Source: Silurus meridionalis
Taxonomy: Eukaryota; Chordata; Actinopteri; Siluriformes; Siluridae
DNA length: 64,000 nucleotides
Assembly (NCBI RefSeq): GCF_014805685.1
Contig: NC_060885.1
Coordinates: forward strand, 16,452,632-16,516,631
Direction of reading: 5' to 3'
How positions within the stretch are numbered: the stretch's first letter is position 1; each line of letters opens with the position of its first letter. Shown in pieces: positions 24,754-39,917 of the stretch. A program made the position numbers and the translations under genes. The notes below the pieces were generated by a model. It was not told the DNA's origin. It did not search any database and saw nothing but the letters and a program-made list of their open reading frames with translations.

Positions 24754-26334
24754 ACTACTGTCTGTGTATAGAGTTTTCCTTGGTTCCTCTCACTCTCTGT
24801 TAAATCCCTTACATTTTCTCCTGTTGGTTATTCCCCTTGGCTTGTTTTGTTTTCTCCCTTCCATGGGACAAGTCATTTAAAACAGATTATTTGTGATTTG
24901 TAATTGGCCTCTCTTCCTCTCCAGTCTTCTAAGGTCTGTCTCTTCTTTTTTCTCTCTATGTGTTTATTTCACATTTTTCTATCACAATATCCTTTCCCAA
25001 CACCCCTTTGTCTCTTTTTCTCTCTCTCATTTTCGTTGTTATTCACTGTGTTCTCACTGTCATAACAGAACACCTATCCCACACATCCATACCTGCCAAC
25101 AGATACTTTTTATCACTTTAGCTTAGCACTTCCTCCTTTCTCACCTGTCTTCCCTACCGAACTTCCGATTTTAATCCTGATTTCTTATGCTGCCATCATC
25201 TATTTAGACATTTATCATTCTCAGAATGAGTGCATCTTTATTTCCACCCTCTGAAACATCTGCTTTTTCATGTCTGTTACATAAGCACTGTCTCACACAT
25301 GATGGCTGTTTAACACCTACTGATTGATATCATGAGGTGATGTGAGGAAACTGCAGGAGAATCAAATTCCCTGACACTGTAGAGACACCGTCTCACTTTT
25401 TGAGTATCACCTCATTGTCTCTAGACTGCCTTTCTCCCAAGTCACAGTTGTGACAGCCTTGAGAAATAAGATGAATTGGTGTAAGACAGAAATTTTCATT
25501 TTGTTTCCCATGGAGCTTAAAATATAACCCAGATTCTGAGACCTTGAGATTTTTTTTTTTTTAAATATTGCTGCAACAAAACCAACAATAGGGTTGTACC
25601 TAATATTCAATAACTGTCTGCAATCTAAGAAGTGAATAATTGTCTATCATTTTACCCACTTATATTTCTATATATCTGTACAATGGTACAGATTCCAGGG
25701 CTCCAGTCAATAACGTATTTAATAGTTTGATATGTAACCTTTTTGAGACCATTGATTTCTGTTCCCGTTTGCAGTGTGTGGGATAAGGGCTCAATCTGGA
25801 GAGTATTGACTGCGGTGGTGTTGTGATATGGCATGTCTTGGCCTCAGGCTCCTCTCTGACGCTCAGTAGGCCACAGCTATTGACCCCTGCTCACCTTCCA
25901 GCAGCTATATATCATACATTTAGTCACTGCATACACACCATAAAAGTAGCAATTACTGCAAATCCACAATATTACTAGGAAAATCTGTAGGTTGAGATGA
26001 ATTTATTGTTTTTTATGTAAAGAAAAACACAAAATCTGATGTGCTAGTCCCAAAACTGAGAATCATCACCTTATTGATGAACCTACTTTAAACTTTAAGC
26101 TTATTCTATGACAGAAGCTTTAATTCTTTTTGAATTGTTTTACATTCAAATGTGATACAACTTTTTGATAGTGATACATTGAAAGATTATTATAGATAGA
26201 CACCTAGATTTAAACCTACAACATGCACTCCCTGGACACTTATGGGAATAAAAATACCACAATAGGAAGACCTATGTGGTAGCAGCATAGTGCATAAAAA
26301 AGCTACAAGTCAAGAGCTTTAGGTAATGTTCCAC
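24754..26334. other. Non-coding stretch
   Basis: No gene is recognised. The left third (24,780-25,160) is pyrimidine-rich. A 13-base poly-T lies near 25,550. Confidence 0.5.
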
Positions 26335-26745
26335 ATCAAACATCAGAATAGGGGAAAAACTAAGACTCTGTGGCTTTGATTGGGGCATGTTTCTTGGTAC
26401 CAGATGGCTGGTTTGAGTGTTACAAAAATCTAACACAACAGTATATAGATTTTACACTGAATGGTGGGGAAAAAACACCTATTGAGTGGCAGTTATACAA
26501 GTAGAAACACTTTTCTGATGAAAGAGGTCAGAAGGGAATGGACTGGGCTAAGCTGACATGGCTGCAGTGACTCAAACAAACTACTCTTTACAGCAGTGGT
26601 AAGCATGTCAGAATACACAACACACTAAATCTTGATGTGCATGGGCTACAACAGCTGAGGACCACATATTGGTGTTCCACTCCAGTCTCCCAAAATCATG
26701 AGTCAGATTCTACATTCAGCACAGGTTTACTAAAACTGCATAGTT
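26335..26745 (+). mobile_element. Tc1-like DNA transposon fragment (family B)
   Basis: This is the internal 5' half of a common fish Tc1-like element. Recognisable blocks in order are: CATCAGAATAGGGGAAAAA, a TTGGGGCATGTTTCTTGGTACC block, AGATGGCTGGTTTGAGTGTT, GATGAAAGAGGTCAGA, CAGAATACACAACACACTAAA, and GGGCTACAACAGCTGAGGAC. The order matches family B copies elsewhere in the window. Termini and the catalytic half are missing, and stops and indels are frequent. Confidence 0.7.
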
Positions 26746-27771
26746 TTTCTATAGTTCAATACTTAACTGATAATAGCAATAGTTCTCTATTATTGTAGTC
26801 AAGCAAAACCATGTATTTAGCCAAATGCTTTATTTAAACTGATAAAATGAGCTTATTGGTATCTACTAATATTAAGCTTTAATACTATATATCAGAAAGA
26901 AAGAAGGGCAATTTAAACCTGATGTACCACATTCTATAATTGTTCAAATACATCACATTCAAAGGGCATCATATATTGATGGGTGAACTTAAAGTTCCCA
27001 TACCATCTCTGGTTCTGTTGCTCTTTCTCTTTTTTACTCCATTTTTGTTTTCCTACATAGCTACATCAGACAGTGGGCTAGAGGTGACCCCAGGCCCTAT
27101 TAACCACTCCAACCGACAGCAGCCAAAACACATTTCCCAAATGAAGCACCTCTTTTGCTCAGCCTCAGAGCCTTTGCACTCTCCTCCCTCCATCAGTTTG
27201 CTGCCTCTCTTTTTCATAAGGCTCTTAATGGTTTATAAATTGCACATAATGGTTCCTCCTCTCCCCTGCACTAAGGCTTTTTTTATGGTCTCTCGGCTTT
27301 TGTGAGGGAGAAGTCTTACAAATGGGAGCCAGCAGCAGAAGCACTGAAGCTATGAGCGGAGCTGATGAAGGTTAAACTGTTAAACTGTGTTCGCCTCTTT
27401 TACTCCTGAACTGCACCATGGCTGGCAGTAGAAACTCAGCTCTAAAATGACAAAATGTTGTTTCATCTTGTGCTCTCTGGATGTGATTGAAGGGCTTTTG
27501 GCACTTGGGTGATCACTTGCTTTTAGCTGGTGTGAGAGTACAGCAGTTTTCTCAGGTTCATCACATTCAGAGAAAGCATGATGTTTATTCTCCCTCTCAT
27601 GCATGTGTGCAGAGATCCATTCATCTTGTGGAGCAGTACAGGGCATTCGCCTTCATTATATGATGCAAGATTTCTACAAAAGCAAAATCCAGTGGATGTT
27701 TACTAAGCCTTTTAGAGGAAGCTGCAAAGATGTGAAAAGTATCTATACATGATGGTAGAAAATCAAGTCTT
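26746..27771. other. Non-coding stretch
   Basis: No gene is recognised. About 27,060-27,310 is unique and GC-balanced, with an open frame at 26940-27305 that lacks domains. It may be regulatory sequence. Confidence 0.45.
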
Positions 27772-27842
27772 ACATTCTGTAAAGCTGCTTTGAGACAATG
27801 TCCATTGTAAAAAGCACTACAGAAATAAACTTGACTTGACTT
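27772..27842 (+). mobile_element. 3' tail of a fish retroposon (SINE/LINE)
   Basis: The sequence TGTAAAGCTGCTTTGAGACA, followed by ATGTCCATTGTAAAAAGC and an AATAAACTTGACTTGACTT end, is the familiar 3' terminus of a dispersed fish retroposon that ends in short direct repeats (TTGAC). Only the tail is recognisable here. Confidence 0.6.
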
Positions 27843-28770
27843 CTCTCAGATGTTATACTGTTTAGTACTCTAAAGTTGAAAAAAAAAATTAGAAATTTAG
27901 AAAACATTATAACGCCAAATCACATATGTGGGTGTTTTATATTTTTATATTTTGTAAATGTGACAAATTATACCTGGCGAAGTGCAAATTTTAATATCAA
28001 TAAATTATAACGTTAGAATGAATAGATTTCTGGGGCAAAATTTTATCAAATTATTAAATTTTTTTATATACATGAATGCATGAATCAAAGGTGCATTTCA
28101 CTTAAACACTACACTAATACACTATATGGTGAGACGTAATGGCTGCTGTCCCAATATTGCTGCTGTCTTCTTATTCTCTTTTGTGTCTTCACTTGTGAGC
28201 GTTTCAAGAAAGCTTATATATCAGTAAAATCTTTATTTCTATGATGGCAATACATTGATGTGACTTTGCTATGTTTACAACCAAGTTTGCATATCCCTAA
28301 ATATTTTTCTTATACAAAGCAATTTGCCAAGACTAACAATCATCTATCTATTAAAGAATGAAATATCATACTTTATGTCCATTTGCAGTTATTTTTAATG
28401 CAGCTGGTCACACAAAATGCCTTTGAAATTAATAACCTGTATCTGAAAATGTAAAAATCCAGCTTTACTTTCTTTGAGACGTGCTGACGTTGGAGACTCC
28501 TTCCCTTCTTAATTTAATTGCCTTTTCCTCTGATATTGACCACAACACATATTTTGTTTTTAATTAAATTGTATCTATAAATGAAATCTATCTTTAATCT
28601 TCTGTAATTTTTCATAAAATTAATGCATTAATATAAACTTATTACTGGCCTTGTAACTGGGATAAGATCAAATAATTTAATAGCACTATACTGTATAAAC
28701 AAAAGAATTTGGTTCAGGTTGTAAGAAATGTTTATGCTTTCCTTTAAAATTGGATAAATACTGTTTTAGC

Positions 28771-28771
<1 letters not shown>
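27843..28771. other. AT-rich non-coding stretch
   Basis: No gene, RNA or familiar repeat is seen. Confidence 0.55.
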
Positions 28772-28772
<1 letters not shown>

Positions 28773-28839
<67 letters not shown>

Positions 28840-28850
28840 ATGTGTGTGTA
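28773..28850. repeat. (TG)n microsatellite
   Basis: About 32 pure TG units, then TGCGCA and a short TG remainder. Confidence 0.97.
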
Positions 28851-29121
28851 CCATCCCATGAGGCAGTATCATTAACATTTGACCAAAATGGGTTGAAAAT
28901 ACTTTGCCAGCATGCTTTGAATGTCACAACCTAGTTGCGCTGCTGCATCCTGGCCTCCGCAGACGTTTTCACTTCTATCCATGAAAATAACATCTGAGCA
29001 CAAACAGAGGGGAATAAAATGTCTTTTGTTCAATCAAATTAGCAAAACACTGGCATTACTTTGAGTACAACACTAAGTGTTATTATTCAAGCACTGATCT
29101 TTTCAGTAGCAGTGGATTAGA

Positions 29122-29122
<1 letters not shown>

Positions 29123-29172
<50 letters not shown>
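29123..29172. repeat. (TG)n microsatellite
   Basis: About 25 pure TG units, 270 bp from the preceding TG repeat. Confidence 0.97.
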
Positions 29173-29174
<2 letters not shown>

Positions 29175-30512
29175 AACAGAGTGAGAGTAAGAAATATTCT
29201 GTGACAGAGCATACACAGGAGTCAAGTCAGGGAATGTGCTGACTGCACATCAGGAGCACGACTGGGAGAAGGGAACTTAATGAAACACACCACTCCTTTT
29301 GTCTCGCTCTCTCCCTCTGTCTCTAGTCCTTTTCTCCCAACCAATCTGTGTGCCTACATTTGTCTTCCCCATACATGGGTAATTATGGGGAGTGTAGAGT
29401 GGGAGGATTTTAATTTTCAGCTTGTTCATCGTAGTACTGAGACTATACGGCATAGCTGTGCTTTTCCCAGTAGTGTTGCTGCTATTCTTGCATTGGGTTA
29501 TTTCCTGCTATTCCTGTTCACTGTTCAATGGAGGAGGTGTGCAGTTGAATGTGCTGAGGTTTTATCTCTACAGGTTGGGTGTCAGAAGGAGCTTGTGAGT
29601 GAGGAGTCTTTCTAATAAAAAAAAAGTGTTTAGTCCTGTTCTCACCCCATCTGTCTAATGCCTGTGTTGCATGCAGATATGATGCAGAGTAGCCAGAAAC
29701 ATGCATGCAGGGCACAATTCCAGGTGCTGTAGGGTATTATCATTATGTTTAGCCTGCATACATACATCTTAAATGGACTAATATGGTTTCAACTGGTCAA
29801 ATCAATCAATTTTGTTCTAGCGCTAAAATACATATGAACAAGGATCTCAGTGACACTGAGTACAATGGAATGGTTTGCTATAATTTAGAAATTAAAACAT
29901 GTTTAAAGTTCCAGCTAGTCTGATACTTAATTCCTGTTTTGATATAACTTTGCTGTGTCTATATTGTAATGACAAATTTATACATATAGCGTAAACAATG
30001 CTTTGGGAACGCCTCTGCAGGACCACACTCTGAACCACGTGTGTAATCAGTCTAATGGAAAAGCTCAACGTCACCGGCGGGGTGACTCCACGACCAGGAA
30101 GTATAAATGCACATGCCATTAAGATGGCATTAGCTTCTGTGTTTGTTCAAAAGTGCTCCGTGTGCATCTCTTTTTTTGCTGCAGGTCAGTATCAGTAAGT
30201 AAAAAAAAAAATCAGAAAAATGAAAAAGCTAATTAAAGGCAAGCAGTCTTTCAGGTTGTGTGTTCATACTTGCCCCCGCTTTATAATTGGGGTGGGGGGG
30301 TGTACACACAGTCTATGTGTATCTTGTCTGGAAGTGGAGCATGCTCAGTTGGCTTTTGAGGGAATTGTTTGCACTGGGAACGTATATATACAGTGCATAT
30401 CAGTGCTAGCTAACAGTTACTTGAACTTACAACTAAAATGAAACTATTTTAATTAGCAAATATTCTTAGATTTTTCTTTAACACTTTATTTGCTAACTGT
30501 TCCAAATCCTGG
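29173..30512. other. Non-coding stretch with a promoter-like patch
   Basis: No gene is recognised. The frames at 29280-29615 and 30220-30441 lack domains. The promoter-like motif cluster at 30,036-30,107 is listed separately. Confidence 0.45.
30036..30107 (+). promoter_or_regulatory. Motif cluster resembling a TATA promoter
   Basis: Within 72 bp there is a palindromic E-box CACGTG (30036-30041), a perfect inverted repeat GTCACC-GGCGG-GGTGAC (30070-30086), and a TATAAA (30102-30107). A start site about 30 bp further on is geometrically possible. A hairpin-forming TGCCATTAAGATGGCA follows near 30114, and a TTTTTTTGCTGCAG acceptor-like tract ends near 30184. No downstream ORF or known gene is recognised. 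A degraded LTR or chance clustering are alternatives. Confidence 0.2.
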
Positions 30513-30700
30513 ATGGCATGATGGTGCAGCAGGAAGTAGGTTAAGGCATTGGATTGTGGACTGGGAGTTTACAAGTTCAAATCCTACCACCATCAAGCTG
30601 CCCCTGCTGGATCCTTGAGCAAAGCCCGTAACCCTCCCCTGCTCAGCTATAAGTCACTTGGGATAAGGGGGCCTGCCAAATGACATAAAATGTAAATGTT
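30513..30700 (+). mobile_element. tRNA-derived SINE
   Basis: The head carries RNA polymerase III promoter-like boxes: an A-box-like TGGTGCAGCAGG (30522-30533) and a B-box-like AGTTCAAATCC (30574-30584). The body has CAAGCTGCCCCTGCTGGATC then CTTGAGCAAAGCCC. The end carries the widespread fish SINE tail ATAAGTCACTTGGGATAAGG followed by GGGCCTGCCAAATG. The arrangement (tRNA head, conserved tail) is characteristic of this superfamily of fish SINEs. It is not a functional tRNA gene. Confidence 0.8.
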
Positions 30701-31009
30701 ACTGTTTCACAGCTTTAGGTCCTTGGTTTAATCCTGAGTTTGGAGTGCCATCTGTGCAGAGTTTTGCATGTTCTTTCGGTGCCCCTGTTTGTTCCTCTAG
30801 AAATGTAGGTAAGTTGGGAGTATGAGTGTGTTTTTAAATTTTTATGCAAAATTGTGTGTATGTGTGGTGACCTGAGACCTCCTGGGTTTTGGTTGCTGGA
30901 TGGATATATTGATGGATGCACATAAACCATGAACCAATTTATCACCAGATTTTTCACTATTGCTCAACTGATATTTGTCTATCTTTCAACATAATGTCAT
31001 AAAATGTAT

Positions 31010-31440
31010 CAGCAGAGTTAAACAAAGTTAAGTAGATTTTATTGTTGTTCCTTTCATCACAGAGAGGTGCTAGAGATTAAATGTAGTTGCACCTGAAGCA
31101 CTGACAAGTACACATTTAAATGACAAACCATACAACAAACACAATAAATACAGACCATAGCTTATACAATAAACTATAAACAAATCAATTTAGCAAACAC
31201 ACATTTCTACCCAACAAAACTGAACCATGATATTATGATCATGATCATGTAAATGAGCAGCAGAATGAACAGATAAAGTGACTTGTGCATGTGGAATTGG
31301 CAAATATAATGTCTTTTTTGTTATGTGACTGAGTGCACTGGGTAGTATAGTGTAGTAGAATGTAATGAAATGGCCATCAGGCAGATCTGTTTAGGAGACT
31401 AATGGCCTGTGGGAAGAAACAGTTCATGAATATGGTGTAG
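31010..31440 (+). mobile_element. Fragment of a dispersed fish repeat
   Basis: Two blocks resemble a common interspersed fish repeat: TTTTATTGTTGTTCC...AAATGTAGTTGCAC at the left, and CTGTTTAGGAGACTAATGGC followed by CTGTGGGAAGAAACAGTTC at the right (about 31,387-31,428). Between them the sequence is A-rich. I cannot assign the repeat class with confidence. Confidence 0.45.
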
Positions 31441-31797
31441 ACATGAACTAAATTTGAAATATGGTAAAAGAAAAATCATATATACGTACATATATTTATT
31501 TTGTCTTTACACCCTTATAAAATAGAAGGTTTTTAAATGATAAAAATGAAAATACCAAATAAATGTCAGACCTTCTACATTGTTAATGTGATTTTTTTTT
31601 TATAACTGGGAACATTTTAACTACAAATAAATCTACAACATCCTGATTGCATAAGTCTGCACACCCTTTTAGTGGAGCTCTAACTGTCCTTACAGTTAAC
31701 CAGTCACCTTTAAAATAAGGCCTGTGAGTAAATGGCTTACACCTGCTGTCAATTAAAGTGATTCTGATTAAAACCAAATAAAAGTTAGCTGTTGCTG

Positions 31798-32512
31798 TAG
31801 TATTTTTCGGACTATAAGCCGCTCCTTATTTCCCACGTTTTGAACCCCGCGGCTTAAACAACCAAGCGGCTAATTTATGGATTTTTCCTGGGTTTTTCCC
31901 GGTTTCACAAACTTCAAGCCAAAAAACTGAACCCCATAACATTAGACCAATAAAATAAAATAAAATAAAAACCGCACCTCACCTGTGTTTTGAGCTGCAC
32001 GGGTTCGGGAGAAAAACTTTGAACAATGACTTTCTTGGTCGGCTACTGTTTACATACAAGCCGTTGTAACGCGTTGAGTCTGGGTGAAGGGAGAGCTCAC
32101 TAACTCCAGTTGCAAATGAAATCTTATAAGCACAGACAGGTTTCCAAAACGCGTGCTTTTTGATTTTTCTTGGCAACAGCGTTATGGGTTAGTCAAAGAA
32201 ACTTAGAAATCAGCATTATAAAATAATGAGCACATAATCCTCAGTCGCACACGCACACACACGCAGTAATACCGGCAGAATGCAGTGACGTGCTGTTCCC
32301 AAAATGCCGCTCTGCTCTTAAAGGAGCCACAACATATTTCACCCGTTACACCGTGTAACAGACACTCTCTTTCGGTAAAGCCTTTGTAAGTTCATTAGTT
32401 TCAGTGTAGACGCTTATACACAGGTGCGGCTTATTTATGTTAAAAATAAAAATATTTGTAAAATTTAGTGGGTGCGGCTTATATATGCGCTTTATAGTCC
32501 GGAAATTACGGT
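31798..32512. mobile_element. Non-autonomous DNA element with terminal inverted repeats
   Basis: The left end, TAGTATTTTTCGGACTATAA, is the imperfect inverse of the right end, TTATAGTCCGGAAATTACGG (continuing TA). This defines an element of about 715 bp, possibly at a TA target. Both subterminal regions carry repeats of the word GCGGCTTA (for example GCGGCTTAAAC, GTGCGGCTTATTTATG and GTGCGGCTTATATATG). An (AAAAT)n tract lies at about 31948-31972. The interior has no transposase frame. The block is distinctly more GC-rich and CpG-richer than its neighbours. It belongs to a family I recognise in other fish genomes but cannot name. Confidence 0.75.
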
Positions 32513-34078
32513 AGTTACGTGAATGTTTCGAGGTAGCATTCTACACAATGGAGATCAAAGAGATGCCAAAGAAAGTGCAAGACTTAATTGTTAAAGATAC
32601 CAATCAGAATAGGAATATAAAAGAATATTAAAGTTACTAAATGTAGCATCATTGTAACATCAGTGTTATTTCTGTCTTTATATTTCAAAAACCTGCTAAT
32701 TCATAACGGTGTAAAAACACACCCTCGTGAAAATTTAGGTTTTTAAAATATGTACTTATAGTCCAAAAGGTCAATTTGAAACAACATCATTGTCTTGAAT
32801 GAAGCATTCAGCTGTCTCATTACCCACTCAGTAGCTTTTGTGTGATTGTATAGGAATTAAAAAATAAGAAAAAATAAGAAAAAAGTTTATTGACTGTTGT
32901 AAAGAAACATTTCAAAAATAACTCTTAAGTATTAATTGCATTAAAAAAATACCTGCCAACTATGCTGCCAAAAAAATAAAATGCTAAGAATGTAAAAGGT
33001 AATTTTTACAGTGTACATCTGGAGTGCATATTTGGTGCTTTGATTTAATTTCCATTGCATTTGTATCCTTAACTGAAAAAATTTAAATCCTAAAATTGGT
33101 AAACAGCTTAAAAAGATGTGAAATGTGTAGGTTCTGTGGCTCAGTGAATGTTTGATATTGCCATCAAAGGCTCTGACACAAAGTATTGGTCCAGATTTAA
33201 CACAGAAGGAGAGGGTGTTTTTATGGGAGAGGTCTTTTCCCTAGTCCTGATAATGAGAAGAAACTACCTCATAAAAGCTACCTGCAGGGACACAGGGAAC
33301 TGTCAAACCCTCTCTCTGTTTTCCCCTCTCTGTATGTCTGTGTAAAAATAAGAAAATATGTCTATTTGCATGCATACCTTGTGTACTAGCCTAAGGGACA
33401 GCAGTGTGGATGTTGTGCCCCTGAATTAAATTAAGGTTTGGCTAGTTGTTGGATGAGTTAATGTACAGTGTGTCATACAGTATTTGTTGGTATGTAATAC
33501 ATGTATGTTCTATTTGTTTGTCATTTTTGTCTTATAATTGGTTCTGTAAAAAATAGTCTAAAAGTTAATCAAGGGATTGTGGAAGCAGCTCTGTGTGCTG
33601 CCAAAAGTGCAGGGGGTAACGCAATTCACACCTGATGGTTACAGGTACAAAAGCCTCAGTAGTATGCCAAAGAAATATGTTTAATGTCAAAAAGCTGTGA
33701 GTGCAAATATCTTTGCCCCTTTTTCTGTGCTTATGGTATAATACAATACAGTCCTAAGCTGGGCAATGGTGAAGGCAGCTGGTGCTTTTAGAGACAAGGC
33801 AGAAAATGGTGTCTGTTATTTAACATGACAAAAAGCAAATCAGATTTTAATACCTAAATTGATTCTATAGATTATTAGTGAACTTGAACGTAATTGCACC
33901 ATTTTTATGATTCATTATCAAGTCGTGTTTCCTGCAACATGGAGCCACACTTTCCTGTAAACATGATGGGAAAGTTCTAGTTTTACTTTTGTTGGTGACA
34001 GAGTGACCTTTAATGCATTAAGTCCTTTAATGAACTGCTGTGAAAGGTTTCATATTTTAAGGGTTTTTTTGGGAGAGC
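32513..34078. other. Non-coding stretch
   Basis: No gene is recognised. The frame at 33148-33345 lacks features. Confidence 0.5.

Positions 34079-34079
<1 letters not shown>

Positions 34080-34158
<79 letters not shown>
34080..34158. repeat. (GA)n microsatellite
   Basis: About 39 pure GA units, a long homopurine tract. Confidence 0.97.
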
Positions 34159-34161
<3 letters not shown>

Positions 34162-34219
34162 TTTGCTTCTTTTAGTTAAGGCATAAATACACTGCCTTAT
34201 TCATAGGAGCTAAAATGTT

Positions 34220-34227
<8 letters not shown>

Positions 34228-34282
<55 letters not shown>
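34228..34282. repeat. (TG)n microsatellite
   Basis: About 27 TG units preceded by a short TATATA run. Confidence 0.97.
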
Positions 34283-34286
<4 letters not shown>

Positions 34287-34599
34287 TTATAATATTGCAA
34301 TGTTCATTATATCTTTATGCATATTGTCTTTCAGATAGCAACAATTTAGATTCAGAAAACCAACAAACCAACTAAATGATCTTATTATACATTCTCTATC
34401 AAAAGATAGAACTTATGCCTGAAATAAACAAACAACACACAGTGATGGCCATGTTTCTGTATATGTTGTATATTTAAAATAGGTAGTGACTGCAAGTCAT
34501 AAAATGTGTTACCCACAGTTATGCATATTTATGAGTGTTTAGCATGATAGTATGAGGCTGTACGAATCTTCACTTGAGGACAGGTATTAATACAAGTTT

Positions 34600-37428
<2,829 letters not shown>

Positions 37429-37498
<70 letters not shown>
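37429..37498. repeat. (AT)n microsatellite
   Basis: About 35 AT units. The ORFs 37240-37566 and 37285-37503 are translations of it. Confidence 0.97.
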
Positions 37499-37500
<2 letters not shown>

Positions 37501-37761
37501 CACTGCTCAACAGGAGGAAAAAGTGTGAATATGAGAAACAACAAAAATAGTGTAGGATGGTGGTAGGTAGGAAAGGAATATGGCAGTGAAGAGATTTTCC
37601 AATAAAAGCAACTCACTCATCATGTTACCCATTAAAAACAATTTAGTGTTTTATTACATCAATATAACTTACTTATTTGTTACAGCCCATAATCACTGTT
37701 ACACAGCCATAATGGGGAGGAATAGTGAAAGGAACTCCTGTGTTATTGTCTTTATATCTTT

Positions 37762-37771
37762 TGTGTGCGTG

Positions 37772-37827
<56 letters not shown>
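37762..37827. repeat. (GT)n microsatellite
   Basis: GT units with GTGCGT interruptions in the left third, then pure GT. Confidence 0.97.
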
Positions 37828-37828
<1 letters not shown>

Positions 37829-39861
37829 GGGGGTGTATAGGTGAACAGTTTATGCTTATGTGGGCGTGTAATGTATGCTCATACATTCAAGGTTGAATTT
37901 TTATCTTGTTGACATTAAGTTCACTGTATCAAAAGGCAATATGGCAAGTTTAGATGAGTGATTCTGTTCCAACCAACTAAACGAAAGAGCAGAAAACTCT
38001 TTAACTCTGATTAAAAAAAAAAACTTGATGGCACACATTTCTCTCCATGTCCACAGAAATTTCAATCTGTGGGTGTGAGAGAAATAGAAAAAGCTCAGAG
38101 GAGAAGAGAGAGACTGCGAAAGTGTGGAAAGAAAAAGACTATGTTTTGACAAGAAGCTGGATATATGAACCTTGTAGGAAAAGTCAGGGTGAAAATCAGG
38201 AAAGGAAAATATATGAAAACAAGAAAAAGCGACAGGAAGAACAAAGCCAAAGGATGGAAGAAATAAAAACAGAAAAAGGACGGTAAAAGTGTGGCAAGCT
38301 AGAGTACCTACAGAATGTTGGTCGAGCTCTTTAGGAAGACACAGAAAGTGGGGGAGAGTGTGAAAGATGGAGCAGTGTGTCCTCTACTCATCCAGCCCTG
38401 CGGCACCTGGCTATCTCTGAGACAGCCCACTGAATTACACACAAACCTTGGCTGCTCCTCTGGTGCCTAGGCAAGGGTAAAGAACAGGAGAAGTTAATGA
38501 GGGGAAGAGAGAGAGCAGGTCCCCAGGGTCTTTCTGGAGGGTCTGGCCTGCCAGCTTTAGGGAGCTCGTCCTCTGAATGGGTAATTAGTAACCTGGACTT
38601 GGCCTGAAACCTATGAATTGATTGATTGCATAGTGAAAGATGTATCTTTTTTATATCTCTAGACACAATGCCTGGTCACTGGAGGCCACACAGGAGTCAC
38701 AATGAGTACACACTACACTAAGACCAAGTCTGGCTGGTGGCCTGTCACAGTGATATTATGACACTTGTGTGCATTTTTAAAGAGGCCATAATTAATTTCT
38801 CAAGTGCTTAAAAAAAAAAAATCTAATCCACAGATAATGGTTAATTACAATGTTATACACAGTAATACATTACTCAAATTCTGTAAAGAAAGTAGTCTAG
38901 GGAGGTTAAATATAAATATAGAACAGCCAGATTAATGTTATTTTCTTTTGCCATGAGGCCACGTGCTATGAGGGTGTTTCAATTTCATTAGTTATTTCTT
39001 TATCAGTGTATGCAAAGAATTGGAAACAGCAGGAAAATGTATAAAAAAGCTGATTTTTTTTCTAAGACAGGATCCATTTCATAAATCTCATTAATCTATA
39101 CAGATCAAGAGAGTGACATAATTGTACTTAATATGTCAATTGTTTCAGAATAATACAGACTTAATCTATCAAAGACTATTTAATCTATTTTAATAATAGA
39201 TTATTAATCTAATTAAATCCATTCATTTTATCTTAAATTTGCATTTTTGAATGAGCTCTGTGTTTTGTGTGATAAGAAAGCAGAATAAATTAGGATGGAA
39301 TTGCATTCTTGTTTGATTGAGATTCATTCGTTCTCTGATATATATACTAGGCCTCAGTCATCTGTATGGAAAACATCAGAAACCCACAAAAAAAACCTGC
39401 TTCTCTTGGGAATGTGGCTAAACCAGCACAGAGAATAAATCTCTTTCTTCCTGTGTCGATAGGACAGCCCCAGCTGAGAACTTTATTGGATCGACCAGAT
39501 TATAGAGAAGAGAGGAAAAGAAAGCAGGGGCAAAACCGGTTGAGGATTTAGTTCCATGGTAACTGTCGAGGTAGTGATGGGACCTGCTGCTCATGCATGT
39601 AAAAGGCTCTTTCATCAGTGTGCCATGGGCCACACCCATCCTACAGGCCTCCCACTGGGCTGGCGAGGGATTACAGGCAGGCTGATCTCAGAGGAGCTGC
39701 AGGTTGGCAGGATATTAATTAAGTAATTATCACTCTGTGAGGCAAAGATATGAAATATGTATGAGGCTTGATTGGGACGTTTGTGATTGTGTAATCTAAT
39801 TTCATCCATGTGCTTGCTTCTCCCTGAGCCAGGTGTCTCATATTCAAAGATAGGATGCATA

Positions 39862-39863
<2 letters not shown>
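37828..39863. other. Non-coding stretch
   Basis: No gene is recognised. A purine-rich segment (38,040-38,290) gives a low-complexity ORF on the plus strand. About 38,380-38,640 and 39,660-39,840 are unique, base-balanced blocks. Confidence 0.5.

Positions 39864-39864
<1 letters not shown>

Positions 39865-39913
<49 letters not shown>
39865..39913. repeat. (AC)n microsatellite
   Basis: About 24 AC units. Confidence 0.97.

Positions 39914-39917
<4 letters not shown>

Noticed and set aside
30513..30700. A functional tRNA gene
   Set aside because: A- and B-box-like sequences are present, but no cloverleaf or 3' terminator fits, and the downstream tail is the common fish SINE tail.
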